Source: Prinsepia uniflora (taxonomy: Eukaryota; Streptophyta; Magnoliopsida; Rosales; Rosaceae). Taken from it: 64,000 nt of DNA. The stretch's first letter is position 1; each line of letters opens with the position of its first letter. The stretch is from NCBI GenBank assembly GCA_032719365.1, contig CM064863.1, positions 17,307,137 through 17,371,136 of the forward strand. The letters are read 5' to 3'. Below are positions 33,939 to 44,596 of the stretch, one piece after another. Position numbers and translations under genes: made by a program. Below the pieces are notes generated by a model. That model was not told where the DNA came from and did not search any database. It was given only the letters and a program-made list of their open reading frames with translations.

Positions 33939-34130
33939 GGGTGTGTTTGGTACGCCGTGTTACGATCCGTATAGGCTAAATAATCCGAAACCTGTATTTG
34001 GTACCAGTCGTATTAATTAGTCACCGTATAAATTAATACGGTTGAATATTTTTATACGGTTCAGACACGCTAAAATAATACACTCGAAATTGTCCGTATT
34101 AAATAGTCGGATAACTAGTAATCTTGTAAA

Positions 34131-34183
<53 letters not shown>

Positions 34184-34574
34184 TAATAAAATAATAAAAT
34201 AAAATATTAATTTAGTAAATATTAATAATAAAAAGTAATAAAGTAATAAATACTAATAATAATAAATTAATAATTAATGATATTTTAATAAATAATAATG
34301 ATAAAATTAAAAATAATTAATTAATAAAAATGTAATAAATAGTAATAATAATTATTATTAAAATAAATAATAATAAAAATAATGACATACATAATTAATA
34401 TTTAAGATATAAGTATTTCGTCAATTACTATAATATAATCCGGTCAGTATAATATAGTCGGCATTCTAATCTGGAAAAGTACCAAACGCCCGACTAAATA
34501 ATCAGTCTATCCGGTGGACAGATTAGTCTATCCGATTGAAATAGTCAGTACAGTACGGCATACCAAACGAGGCC
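33939..34574. mobile_element. MITE copy 1 (Tourist-like, TAA-rich)
   Basis: 636 bp with imperfect terminal inverted repeats ('GGGTGTGTTTGGTACGCCGT' against the complement of 'ACGGCATACCAAACGAGGCC'). An AT-rich middle holds (TAA)n near 34135-34180. Flanks TAA and TTA may be a 3 bp target duplication with one mismatch, as for PIF/Harbinger MITEs. Near-identical to 52048-52675. It lies in the 3' flank shared by the convergent PERK and bHLH genes. Confidence 0.85.
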
Positions 34575-34639
34575 TTAGTGTGCAAATTAAGCTGCCGCTT
34601 TTTTTTTTCTTTTTTCTTTTTTCTTTTTCTTTTTTCCTT

Positions 34640-34727
34640 GGTGGGAAGTCTATATTCCTTCAGAGCATTCGCAGCTACGGGGAGGTGGGAAGTCTATATT
34701 CCCTCAGAGCATTCGCAGCTGCGGGGA
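34640..34727. repeat. 44 bp tandem duplication
   Basis: Two copies of a 44 base unit starting 'GGTGGGAAGTCTATATTCC' at 34640 and 34684, with two differences. Downstream of a T/C-rich stretch (34595-34637). No coding role is apparent. Confidence 0.9.
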
Positions 34728-35052
34728 AGCTTTGTAAAGTTTAAACTAAGGTTCTTTGTTTAGTGACTAATATGAACAATTTGTATTGACAGTAGAAAGA
34801 ATTAAGATTTCAATCAAACATGCGCACTTTTTGTATCAATCTCTGCATATGTATCAATTTATGTGGATTTAGCATGGATGAACGGATGATAACATGAGCG
34901 AAAACTTGGAGAGTTTTGTAATATATTCATATATGAGAGATGAATGTGTGAAACAAAAAATGTAACATAATCTTCCATAATCATTTACATCAATAATTCG
35001 AAATAACTGATAATCTATCAGCTTATCATCATTCATCATCATCATCATTCCT

Positions 35053-37449
35053 TTATGAACATGCTTGATTTATCTCCCTTGTTAGCTGGATTAAGTTGTC
35101 CCTCAATTTCTTTGCTTGGATGTCCGTGTTTGCCTGTGATTAAAGAAAAGTGTTCTTACTTGCTATTAACATGGTTTCTTATGGAAAGGTTCAAAAAGAA
35201 GAAATTTCTATCTCAGAATCTTACCTCAACCTTGAAAATGTTTAAGGCATTTCTGTCAAATGTGGTCACATTGGCATCCACTACTTGAAGCCCTAAAGAA
35301 TCCATAGTCTGCATCAACCTTGCAAGGCCACCTTGGTGCCGCTCACAGAACAACTTAACCAAGCAACTTCTCTTGCCAATCTGGTTCACTTCCACTTCCA
35401 CCAAAGATAAGGCAGCACAAAAATGTAAAGAACACTTGAACCAATGTTCAGATGGGTACGTTGGAGCTATACTCACCGTCGGTGAACTTTTTGGGACAAA
35501 ATTGGAGGAGCTTTGTTTGTGGTCGGTAGAAATCAAGCAATTGCTGCCTTCTTTTTTCATGTCTGAGGCAACAGAATTCAAATCTGCTTTGGTCTTTGTG
35601 AAGTCCTCCTCTTCTTCGAGTTCCCAGAGTTCATCTTTAAGTTCTTTCTTTGTCTTCTGCAACTCTTCTATATAGTCAACAGCATCTCCTACAATAGAAG
35701 CGAAATCCATCTACAAGAATTCAATAAGAGCAAAGGTTAATAGGAACAAAAAAAGGAAACTTCCCATCTGGGATTGATAGACTATGGTTTTAACCTTGCG
35801 TATCTTCGGAACTAGTGTGCGTAGAGCAAAGAGCCCATCTTTGATCCTAGTCCTCCTGTTCCTCTCAGCAACAAGATTCTTGGATCGGAAGTGCTCCCCT
35901 TCTTTCCTCCTGTTAACCTTTGCGTTATGTTGGTCATCCTCACCACAACTACCAGAAGCCATGCCTGCCCATTGCTTAAATAAGTGGTCACCACACTTGG
36001 GCCTGTTAGAGTGCGAAGATAATAATGAATGTTCACTTGAAGGATTTGAACCACTGGATGATCCCCCAGGCTACGACTTGAGGTAGATTGGGAAACTGGG
36101 GGAAAAACTAGTGGTCTGGGAATGGAGTTTTCCAAACAAAAAGGAGGTGGCAACTTTTGTGGGTATTCTTCTGGCAACGGATCGACATGGATTTCATCAA
36201 GGCTAGCACTGGCATTCAGGCTCACATTGGCATAGCGATATGTAGTCATAGCTTCTTGTTTTATAGAGATATTTAATGGATCCATAAACAACTCCAACAT
36301 CTTCTGATTTTCGGGTATCTGAAAAACAAAAGGTATGTTGTTCAACTATTCAAGTCGGAAGAGAAAAGATATACTGTTTATGAATGGAAAGAGAAATAAG
36401 ATTACATTTAATCGCACATGCTTTGTGGCAAAGAGCTCAACAAGACCACTTAGAACTGGGATCAATACTCGGGTTCCAATCAAGCCCTGTCAATATTAGA
36501 TTACATTATGTTAAGTAGAATGCGCAACTCCTAAGTGTTCTTTAGGATCTCCATGTATTACACATGACAAGAATCTTACCTTTCTGGTGGATTGAGTTTT
36601 CTCTGTTTCTAGGGTGATTCAAAATTTTCAACAAAGATCAAGCAGTGAAATCAACACAAGCATTTCAATAGTATCTTCAAGTCTTGGTATATATATATAT
36701 AGTATCTTCAAGCTATGCCACCACATTTTCTTTTGAATAACAGTACAATTGTTTATAGTTCCCAACCTCTAAAAACCCATATTAAATTTAAAAACCCCTT
36801 TTTGGCTACTGAGAAAAAGCAACAGAAAAGAACAAAGTGAGAGAGACATCTGGGTTACCCACGTCTGACTGTGAAGGATTTGAATCCGTGGCATTGACAT
36901 GACCAGTAATCCATCTGGGTTGCGTTGATATGACCACCTCTGTGTGAATCCTACGTTTAATCTCACAATCAGAAACAAAAGTCACTTTGGCAAAAACTCA
37001 AACACATGCAAATGAGATGCAAGCAAAAGAGAAAGAGTAAAAGCTTTTAGTGTTTACCCAGAGTAAAGAGACATAGAAGAAGGAAGCTGAGCAAGGGCCT
37101 CACAAGCCTTCGTCGTAATTGGGTGCTTAAGAAATCCATCCCTGCAAAGTTGAGTCGACTTCTTCTCCTCTTTGACATAACCGCAGCCGCCATAACCACC
37201 GGCACAGCAGCAACCCATTAATTCAATAAACCTATAGATTTTAGCAAACCCATAAAATTTTCAACACGTCCAAATGGGGAAAGGAAAAAGATGGAAACTT
37301 TTCCTGTGGGTTTTGCTAATCGGTACTGAAAATGGTTGGAAACGTTACCTGGAGGGATCATCACCAAGTTTCCACACGACACAGTAGTCCCATTGCTTAG
37401 CTTCAACAAAGGGCCTGAGCAACTCCACAGCTCCCTCCAAGCTTCTCAT
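35053..37449 (-). CDS. bHLH transcription factor, AMS/bHLH90-like, one frameshift in exon 6
   Basis: Eight exons on the minus strand: 37449-37349, 37231-37058, 36950-36859, 36608-36580 (29 bases), 36486-36406, 36318-35795, 35710-35225, 35133-35053, all GT-AG. The N-terminal MYC-type domain has 'WDYCVVWKLGDDPS', 'MGCCCAGGYGGCG' and 'GTRVLIPVLSGLVELFATKH'. The bHLH has 'EHFRSKNLVAERNRRTRIKD' and 'GDAVDYIEELQKTKKELKDE' with the E-R-x-R-R DNA-contact pattern. The C-terminal ACT-like domain has 'CERHQGGLARLMQTMDSLGL' and 'VVDANVTTF'. It resembles Arabidopsis ABORTED MICROSPORES (tapetum regulator) and bHLH90. One G is apparently missing in the run at 36063-36067; with it every exon phase fits. Nuclear; probably activates transcription from E-boxes (inference). 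Confidence 0.9.
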
Positions 37450-37484
37450 TGATTAGTCTGAGACTGACCGATTTACCAAGTTGG

Positions 37485-37491
37485 TTTTATA
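37485..37491 (-). promoter_or_regulatory. Possible TATA box of the bHLH gene
   Basis: 'TATAAAA' on the minus strand, 36 bases before the ATG at 37449. It would leave a leader of only a few bases, so it may not be the element in use. Confidence 0.3.
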
Positions 37492-37939
37492 CAGCGGGCT
37501 TAAATAATCTATAGGCACTTGGTACAGGACAATGTTAACCAACTTCTCTGCTTTTGAATTGGGAGTGGATCGATTTATTCTGTGAAAGTGAGAATCTGTA
37601 CGAGCAGAGGGAGAGGGAGGTGAAGGAAGTGGGCGGGGCACACAGGCAGTTTTGACTGACCAATAAAATCGTTGTACAAAACGACCATCGAATGGTTCAA
37701 ATGGTCCAATGGAATTGAAAGCCACCGATAACTGAAAATGTATTAATCACAAGATATTTCATTTCTTGGGTAAAAAGAATGTAGAGGAGAAAGTTTGAAC
37801 TAGGACCGTATACCTAATGTGTGATTTTAAAGCGAATTTTTCATAATTAAACAATTTGGTCCCAGGTCAGTCCCATTTTCAACAAATAATGTGTGATTTT
37901 AAAGTCTTAACTATAAAATTATTGTAATAAAAAAAGTTT

Positions 37940-38690
37940 TGATTCATTTCGGGTAGGCTTCACCATTTGGCCCAAAAGTCCATGGGCTTATGGGGGCCCA
38001 ATAAACCCGATGGACAAAAACCCGGCCCGAGAGTTAGTGGGCTGGGCTTGGGCTTATGGTGTTCAAACCCGATAGGCCCGAGCCCGATAAAACCCGATAA
38101 GTCTAGCCCGATCCGCCCGTAATAAACCCGGCCCATAAGCCCGAAAATATAAAATATTTATTATTTAAAAATTAATACTCAACCCATTCTTAATACTAAT
38201 ATTTCAATCCAAACCCAAATCTCAGCCCCAAATCCACCTAATTTATTTTTAAAAACCCAATACTCAATACTCAATACCCAATACCCAATACAAACCCTAA
38301 CCACTCCTCCACCTACTTAATAAGCCCAACGTTTTTGGACCCTTGAGTATTTTATTTTAACGAGACCACATTTTTGCACCCTTGTGTATTTTTTTCATTA
38401 TTAATATTTTTTTGTAATTTTAAAATTTGAGACATAATTTATTGCAAAAACCCACGTAAACCCGATCCAAGTGGACTTAATAGGCCCGACCCGAAAAACC
38501 CGATATAAACTCGGCCCAATAAAAGCCCGTGGGCTCTTTTTTATGTCATTAAGCCCGCCCGGCCCGGCCCGCAAATTTAAAAATTATTTAATAAGAGTGA
38601 CCCAGCCCGGCCCAAGCCCAAAAAATTTGGGTCGGGCTTGCCCGACCCGGCCCAATGCCAAAGCCTAATTTCGGGCTACGCTTAATCACC
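37940..38690. repeat. GGCCC-rich interspersed repeat
   Basis: Dense 'GGCCCGA', 'AGCCCGA', 'AACCCGAT' and 'GGCCCGGCCC' motifs at both ends (37955-38150 and 38460-38670) flank an AT-rich middle. Such composition is common in non-autonomous hAT-type plant repeats, but no clear inverted repeats or target duplication were found. The open frame at 38471-38668 is not a gene. Confidence 0.5.
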
Positions 38691-39266
38691 AACATCCTTA
38701 ATAAGCATTTCTCATAATTAAAAGAATATTGTCTACAATAGAATTCTACTTGCTATTACGTTAATATCACTCTTACTACATATGCCCAATGTAGTAATTT
38801 TGAAGCTTAATTATAAAGTTGGAATTGTAAGGACTATGGTTAAAATGTGGGGCAAATAGCAGAGACAGTAATCAGTAATGCAAGTAATACATATATATAT
38901 AACCGTATATGTTGTCTGCCAGCAGGACGGTTACAATTCTCTGATAATTCCTGAACCGTACAATCTGTTAGAGGCAGTTGTCTGCAGTTGAAAGCTAGTA
39001 ATAGGTAGACTGGGCCTGAGGCCCAACTTCCTGATGATATAGCCTACCAAGCCTAGATGAAATGCTTTAACTTTGTTTGTGCCATCAGTCAGCCCAAACT
39101 CAAACCCCAATAAGCCGAACCGTCTAGCCCGGCTAAGAAGCCCGATCCTACCATGTTTATTGGTGAAGAGAATGTGAATGAGGGGATGGAGTGGCGGGGC
39201 ATTCGGGTGGTAAGGTGGTCGACCGGTGGGAGGAGAGATACAGAAGAAAATAGAGTGTGGTACATT
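38691..39266. other. Intergenic, nothing recognised
   Basis: AT-rich first half. The second half has short minus-strand open frames without motifs. No RNA gene was seen. Confidence 0.5.
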
Positions 39267-39294
39267 TAGGGGTGGACACAGTTCAGTTTGATAC
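39267..39294. repeat. Left piece of a hAT-like repeat split by the 14 kb element
   Basis: 'TAGGGGTGGACACAGTTCAG' is the usual terminus of a common plant non-autonomous hAT-like repeat. The matching body with 'TTTGGATCGAAAC' type blocks resumes at 53549, after the GATAC duplication. Confidence 0.5.
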
Positions 39295-39797
39295 TGTGGA
39301 ATCATAAATTACCGGAATGTTCTGGCGGTGCCATGTGGCCAACAATTCTCATAATGTCGATACTGCCCTTGGTGAAATCAACGTCGACACGTTACGATCT
39401 ACACACTAATTTAATATATTTATTAGCTAAATATATTAAATGATCAGATCAATACAGACAATAAATAACTTCTAAACAAATTATTTATTTATTAATAAAT
39501 AAGTGATTACACTCGGTACAATAACTTATTTAACACTTTCTCTTTCAACCAATTAGACGCTCCGGTGATTCTCAAAGTTTCACTATAAATAGAAAGTCTT
39601 ATCTTACTTCCAAAGGTAATAAAAAACTTCTACAAACACTCTGTTAGATTATTTTCTCTGTGAAAACTGACTTAAGTATCAGAGCGTTTACGGTTGTTCC
39701 ATCCCCCCGGGATTCAACCTTAACCTCGTTTGCTTTCGTTATTGTGTGTAGGGATTGAGAAAGATTTTCACAGAACCGGACGATTTCTGCATCAACA
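39295..39797 (+). repeat. 5' LTR of the 14 kb element
   Basis: 503 bp, TG...CA. 'ACTATAAATAGAAAG' near 39581-39595 is a likely TATA box for the genomic RNA. It aligns end to end with 53040-53543 with scattered substitutions. Confidence 0.93.
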
Positions 39798-39816
39798 ACT
39801 GGTGCTTTCATTGAGA
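39798..39816 (+). other. Primer binding site of the 14 kb element
   Basis: 'ACTGGTGCTTTCATTGAGA' follows the 5' LTR directly. The form is typical of plant Ty3/gypsy elements; the tRNA is not assigned here. Confidence 0.7.
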
Positions 39817-39904
39817 ACCGATTTGAGAAATACTCAAAGCGTGCTCTTTAGTTTTTCCTTGAAAAAACTCCATCATCACACTTTCGACACTTACCGTTCT
39901 TCAT

Positions 39905-42900
39905 ATGGCCAAAACACGCCGATCCACACGAGCCTTTGAGGCTGCCACATCCTTTGCTGCGATCGCTGCCGTGAGCGAACCCCTCCCAGAAATTCCAGAA
40001 GAACCATTTTCCCGTCTCCTGCACGGCTCACTCCACGCATCAATTCACCTATCGTTTGGAATGCCGGATTAGACACATATATTCAATTTTGGAACGTTCC
40101 CCATGACTGCTGCTACTGTGAACCCCCCACATGCGATGGGGGTAGGCGCGGCGTTTTTTCAACAAACAGACGGGGTGCTAGTGGGAGAAACATCTCTAAG
40201 AGTCTCGAATCAGCTCCATGCCGACTTGGACCTAAGGAGGCACTTGGACGCCCTGCGCAACCCGCATGCCAACACCCGGGTACCAGGGACGTCACATCTG
40301 TCTGAAGGCGAGCGACGTGCGCCTCGGCGTGCTACTCGTCACGAGCAAGCACCTAGGGGGTCACCTCCGCGACTTGGACTGACATAGCAGGTCGAGCAAC
40401 TGAGCAACCAAGTTCGGGTCTAATCAGAGCTCCTGTAACAGCTGTTGGGGGACATCGGGACATCCAGAACCTCTGAGAAATGCAATTAACCCCGCAAGGC
40501 ACCAAGGGACGTCCCGAGACGCACCGGCAAAGATCATGTTCGCTGCCAGACAATGTCCCGAGACACATCGCTGAACGACTCAGGGGAAGAAAGCTGCACC
40601 CCCAGAGCAGAAGGCCAAGATCGACTGAGGCCTTCGGTTCGAGAGCGACTCGGAGGACGCCTTGGAGCACTTTCACGCATTGAGTACCCATACGACAGCC
40701 GACGGCAGTAAATAGTCTCCCATGCGTCACACACCCACTCGAATGGACGAATCCGCCATGACTCTAAAAGCACGGATGATCATAGCGAGGAAGACAAAAC
40801 TTACTCGTTAGCACACTCAAGAGCCAAGCCTGATGCAACTCAAGGGAGTCGACGCCATTTGACCCGGCACAAAAACCCCCTGTCACGAAGGTCTATTGCA
40901 CGTTGAATACGTCTGAAGGATGCTAGATCAGCGCCTCCAGGGAGTTCAGCGCGACGGAGACTTAGAGGATGGCGCCAAATTCAGACGTCATCATTGATAG
41001 AAGATTTATCAACCAAGAAATTATGAATGATAACTCCTAATGTAATACTTTGCAAGTGCACAAAATCGTATAACGAGTATAGTAGGTTTGCAAAGGTCGA
41101 TCCCTCGAGGACTTGTTCAACGTGAATCCACTTAGTTTGGAATGAAACAACATGAGAAAAAGTACAAAAACGTTGGGGGGTTTTGAGTGATGATTAGAAC
41201 GAAATTGAATGATGAAAACAAGTGCAAAATGATGAAAAACTTGATTTGAGAGTTGATTGGATGATTAGGACGAATTAGAACATGTTATCCACTTTTAGCA
41301 ATTAAAGTTCTCCTTAGATTTCTTTGATTAGATTAATTATGCATGTATCTGAATTAAGTGCCCATGCAAGGGTCCGGTTAAAGCTCACCCCACACATTTA
41401 TCTTCTCTTAGATTTCATGTTTAAGTGTGATGTGCCCGCCCTTAAACAACTATTACCGATGGTGTGTGATAATGCATGAAACATGAAGAAGATTTAATGG
41501 CACTACACTATCCCTAGTAAAGTGATGTGCAATCCCAGGGAGTCATGAGTTTAGATTACGAATAAGATTCCCCCTCTTAAACGTGATGCTACAAATTGCA
41601 GGGTGAACACAAACATCAAGGTGATCCGTCAAGCAATTACATCGACAATTATGCGCAAATAAGGTAATCAAACTTACAAGCATAAATTGAGTTCATGAAG
41701 CATAATAATCCAAAAAATCTAGGCATACATAACAACCATAATCAACAGCCAGAAATTTAATTATAAACTAACATGGCTAGGGCTTCAAACAACCCCAATC
41801 CTAAAGGAAACTACTCACGCATAACTAAGTTAACAAACATCATAATGCATATAAACTTAAAGAGATTAGGGATTAAGAAATACAAATACTAAGATGAATG
41901 ATGCGTGAGAGAAATGGCACAAACAATTCTTCTTCTCCCAAGCTTCACGTCACAAAGAAGATGCAAGACTTGAATCTAAAAGCATGAACAATAGGTAAAT
42001 TGCGGTTACTTTGTGTATAAACTTTAAGCAGAATTTTTTGCAGCGTTTTGGGACCTTAGGAGGTAAATTGCCCATCCAAAAACAATGAGAAAACATCAAT
42101 TTATATCCCCTAACACCTACCCTAACATCTCCCTAAAAGAAAGGGAAAAACAGCCCCCAAAACAAGGAGTTTTGAGGAAAACTCCTTAGCCGCATTTTTG
42201 TGTCCCTCTTGCTTAAAAGACCTTCTTTTCCTTCTTTAATCCACTTCTTGACTTCATCTTTGACTAGGAATTGAATTATTATCTTTCCAAATCAGATCAC
42301 AATCCCTAAATTAAAGGAAAGGGGCTACAAATTGCTGCTAAGGATAAATTAACCCTAGCCATGATTTATGATTGTTTCTTGATTTCCAAGAAACTTCCTT
42401 TTCCTTATTTCTTGCAATATTTAACTTCAGATCTGATTAGGAATATAATTAAGTCTTCTTATCCAAGTAAATCCATGTCATTCCTCATTGAGAAAGGTGG
42501 GAAAATTCATCCAAGGATGCTTGATGCATAAGTAAACACCCTTAATCGCAATTTTAGGCACTTAAGGGGCTTGGCCGCATTTTTGGTGATCTTGGGGGAT
42601 CTTGGACGTGAAAATGGGAGATTATATGATCCTTGATGAGTCCTTGCTAGGTTCTTGAAGATATAGCCTTGGAAAGATCACATTTCATTACAAAACATGA
42701 TTTAAACCTCAACTAAGCAATCTGCACAAACTTTACAAAAAATATCATTTTCTCCTATTGTTTGAATGATTATAATCAAAAGATAAGTAAAAGTGATAAG
42801 AAATAACATTGAAATGATGCTTAATTTGTGACTTATCAATCATCTTCATCGTTCATGATGGACATTGAAGAGGAGCTGTTCCCATAGCGATTCATAACTC

Positions 42901-43750
42901 CCAATTTCAATTAGTACAAAGGAACCTCCAACCCAGTAAAGCACATCAATTTTTAACCGGGGATCATGGTACCTCACAAGCACAACGACGCGCTCTTGTG
43001 CAAAGTTTTCCAAGCCTCTCTACAAGGTCAGGCAACAACATTGTTCAACCATCCCCCCCTCCGAGATCAATCACTTCCTTCAAAGAGTTGGCCCTTGCCT
43101 TCGTGAAGGAGTATCGCAGCTTCGCACCGTCGAAGTATAGGATGACCACCTCTTCACCATCTGAAAGAAGTCTAAGGAAACCTTGCTGCAATACATCTGA
43201 AGGTATTGTGAAGAAAAGGCTCACATCGTAGGATGCAGCGATCTCATTGCAACCATGGCATTCAAGAAGGGCCTACCACGGGAGAGCCAGCTCTACGGAG
43301 ACATCGTCATGAGCAACGCCCGAAGTCTCACCAAGATGTTGTCCCTAGAAGAATGACATGCATACTGGGAGGACGAGAAAAAAACCACGCATGCCACCAA
43401 CCACGTCGAGAAAGGTGGACATCCCTCAAAGGTGTTTGCACAGCCAAGGGACGGCGGCCACCACGGGAACTCAGTCGGGAAGGCCAACAAGCGCAAAAGG
43501 AGCCCGTCATCCAATACATTTTCTGGTGCAAGGCCGAACACTCAGTTTTCAGTACCCGTCCTCCAGATATACAATCAGATAAAGGAGAAGCCATAGTTCA
43601 AAAGACCAGCTCCCGTCAAAGGCGACCAGGAGAGGGCCGACAAGACAAAGTGGTGTGCCTATCACAATTGCTATGGGCACGACATAAGCTCTTGCTAAAC
43701 CTTCGAAAGGTACCTCCGAGATCTCTTGAAGGAAGGACACTACACTGAGT
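39905..43750 (+). pseudogene. Gag of the 14 kb element, split by a solo LTR
   Basis: Probable start ATG 39905 ('MAKTRRSTRAFEAATSFAAI'). The first part (to 40994) has many frame changes. After the solo LTR (40995-42838) gag core motifs resume in two frames: 'SITSFKELALAFVKEYRSF' (about 43057-43120) and 'AFKKGLPRESQLYGDIVMS' (about 43250-43315), then a Lys/Arg-rich end. Broken by several stops and shifts. Gag would form the particle; here it is dead. Confidence 0.75.
40995..42838 (+). mobile_element. Solo LTR nested in gag
   Basis: 1844 bp starting 'TGATAGAAG' and ending 'GACTTATCA', flanked by a perfect 5 bp duplication ATCAT (40990-40994, 42839-42843). No primer site, coding domain or second LTR. 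It contains the block 'GCAAGTGCACAAAATCGTAT' near 41053 and 'TCGATCCCTCGAGGACTTG' near 41098. Best read as a solo LTR left by LTR-LTR recombination; a short non-coding LTR-like element is the alternative. Strand is arbitrary. Confidence 0.75.
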
Positions 43751-43899
43751 ATGTCAAGAAAAAATCAACAGAACATCTCGGAGACAAAGGCCCTCAGGAG
43801 CCCCCAAAAAAAGATGATTCGCTGGGACACCATCATTGCTGAGTCCGAGTTGTAGGGAACAACTAGGAAGCAAAGGAAAAGGAAAATCCGCGAGGTTCT

Positions 43900-44300
43900 T
43901 GCTGTGACCCAAGTCTTGCATGTCACTACAACTCAAAGAACTGATGACCCGATCATTGGTTTCTTCGCTCACGACAAGGTCGGGCTTGACTGGCCGCATA
44001 ACGACGCCCTCGTCATCTCAATCCAGATCACCCATGCGCAGGTTAACTAGATTCACATGGATGAGGGAAGTACCGCAAACATCCTCAGCATTGAAGGAGT
44101 CTGGAAGATGGGACTTGAATCTTTCATGACAAGGAGAAAGGTCCAGTTACGAGGCTTCAACGGATCGATGAGCATGTCCATCGACACGATCCATCTCGAT
44201 GTCCACTTCCCCCTCTCCCCGCGGTTGTGAGTTTCTACGTCCTTGACGAGTACTCACCTTAGAATGGCATACTGGGAGAGGCGGTGGATGCACAAGATAC
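43900..44300 (+). pseudogene. Retropepsin of the 14 kb element
   Basis: 'DDPIIGFFAHDKVGLDWPHN' leads into 'HMDEGSTANILSIEGVWKMG', which matches the plant gypsy protease active-site block with D-x-G-S/T. A Gln-like position before it is a stop (TAG). 'GLESFMTRRKVQLRGF' follows. Cleaves Gag-Pol in an active element; inactive here. Confidence 0.7.
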
Positions 44301-44596
44301 TGGCCAACACCTCGAGCTTGTACCAAAACATTCAGTACCCAATTCCTGGAGGAGGAGTCGAAGAGATAAAATGAGATCAAGCCATGGCGCGCAAATGCCT
44401 CATCGAGGGGCTAAAAGAAATAAAGGAGGTAGAATACGTCCCCCAAATAGTTGAGGTCATCGGAGGCAAACCAACACCTTCAGCTTCTGCTTAGCAGCCA
44501 ACGGTGGGTCAAGATCCTGACATCCATGAAGAGCCTCTTACGCCTGAAGGATGGCAGTCAGAAGATGATGTCACCCTCATACGAACTTGACCTGTA

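Noticed and set aside
38471..38668. Small plus-strand frame in the GGCCC-rich repeat
   Set aside because: It consists of repeat-derived Pro/Gly/Arg residues and lies entirely in the interspersed repeat.
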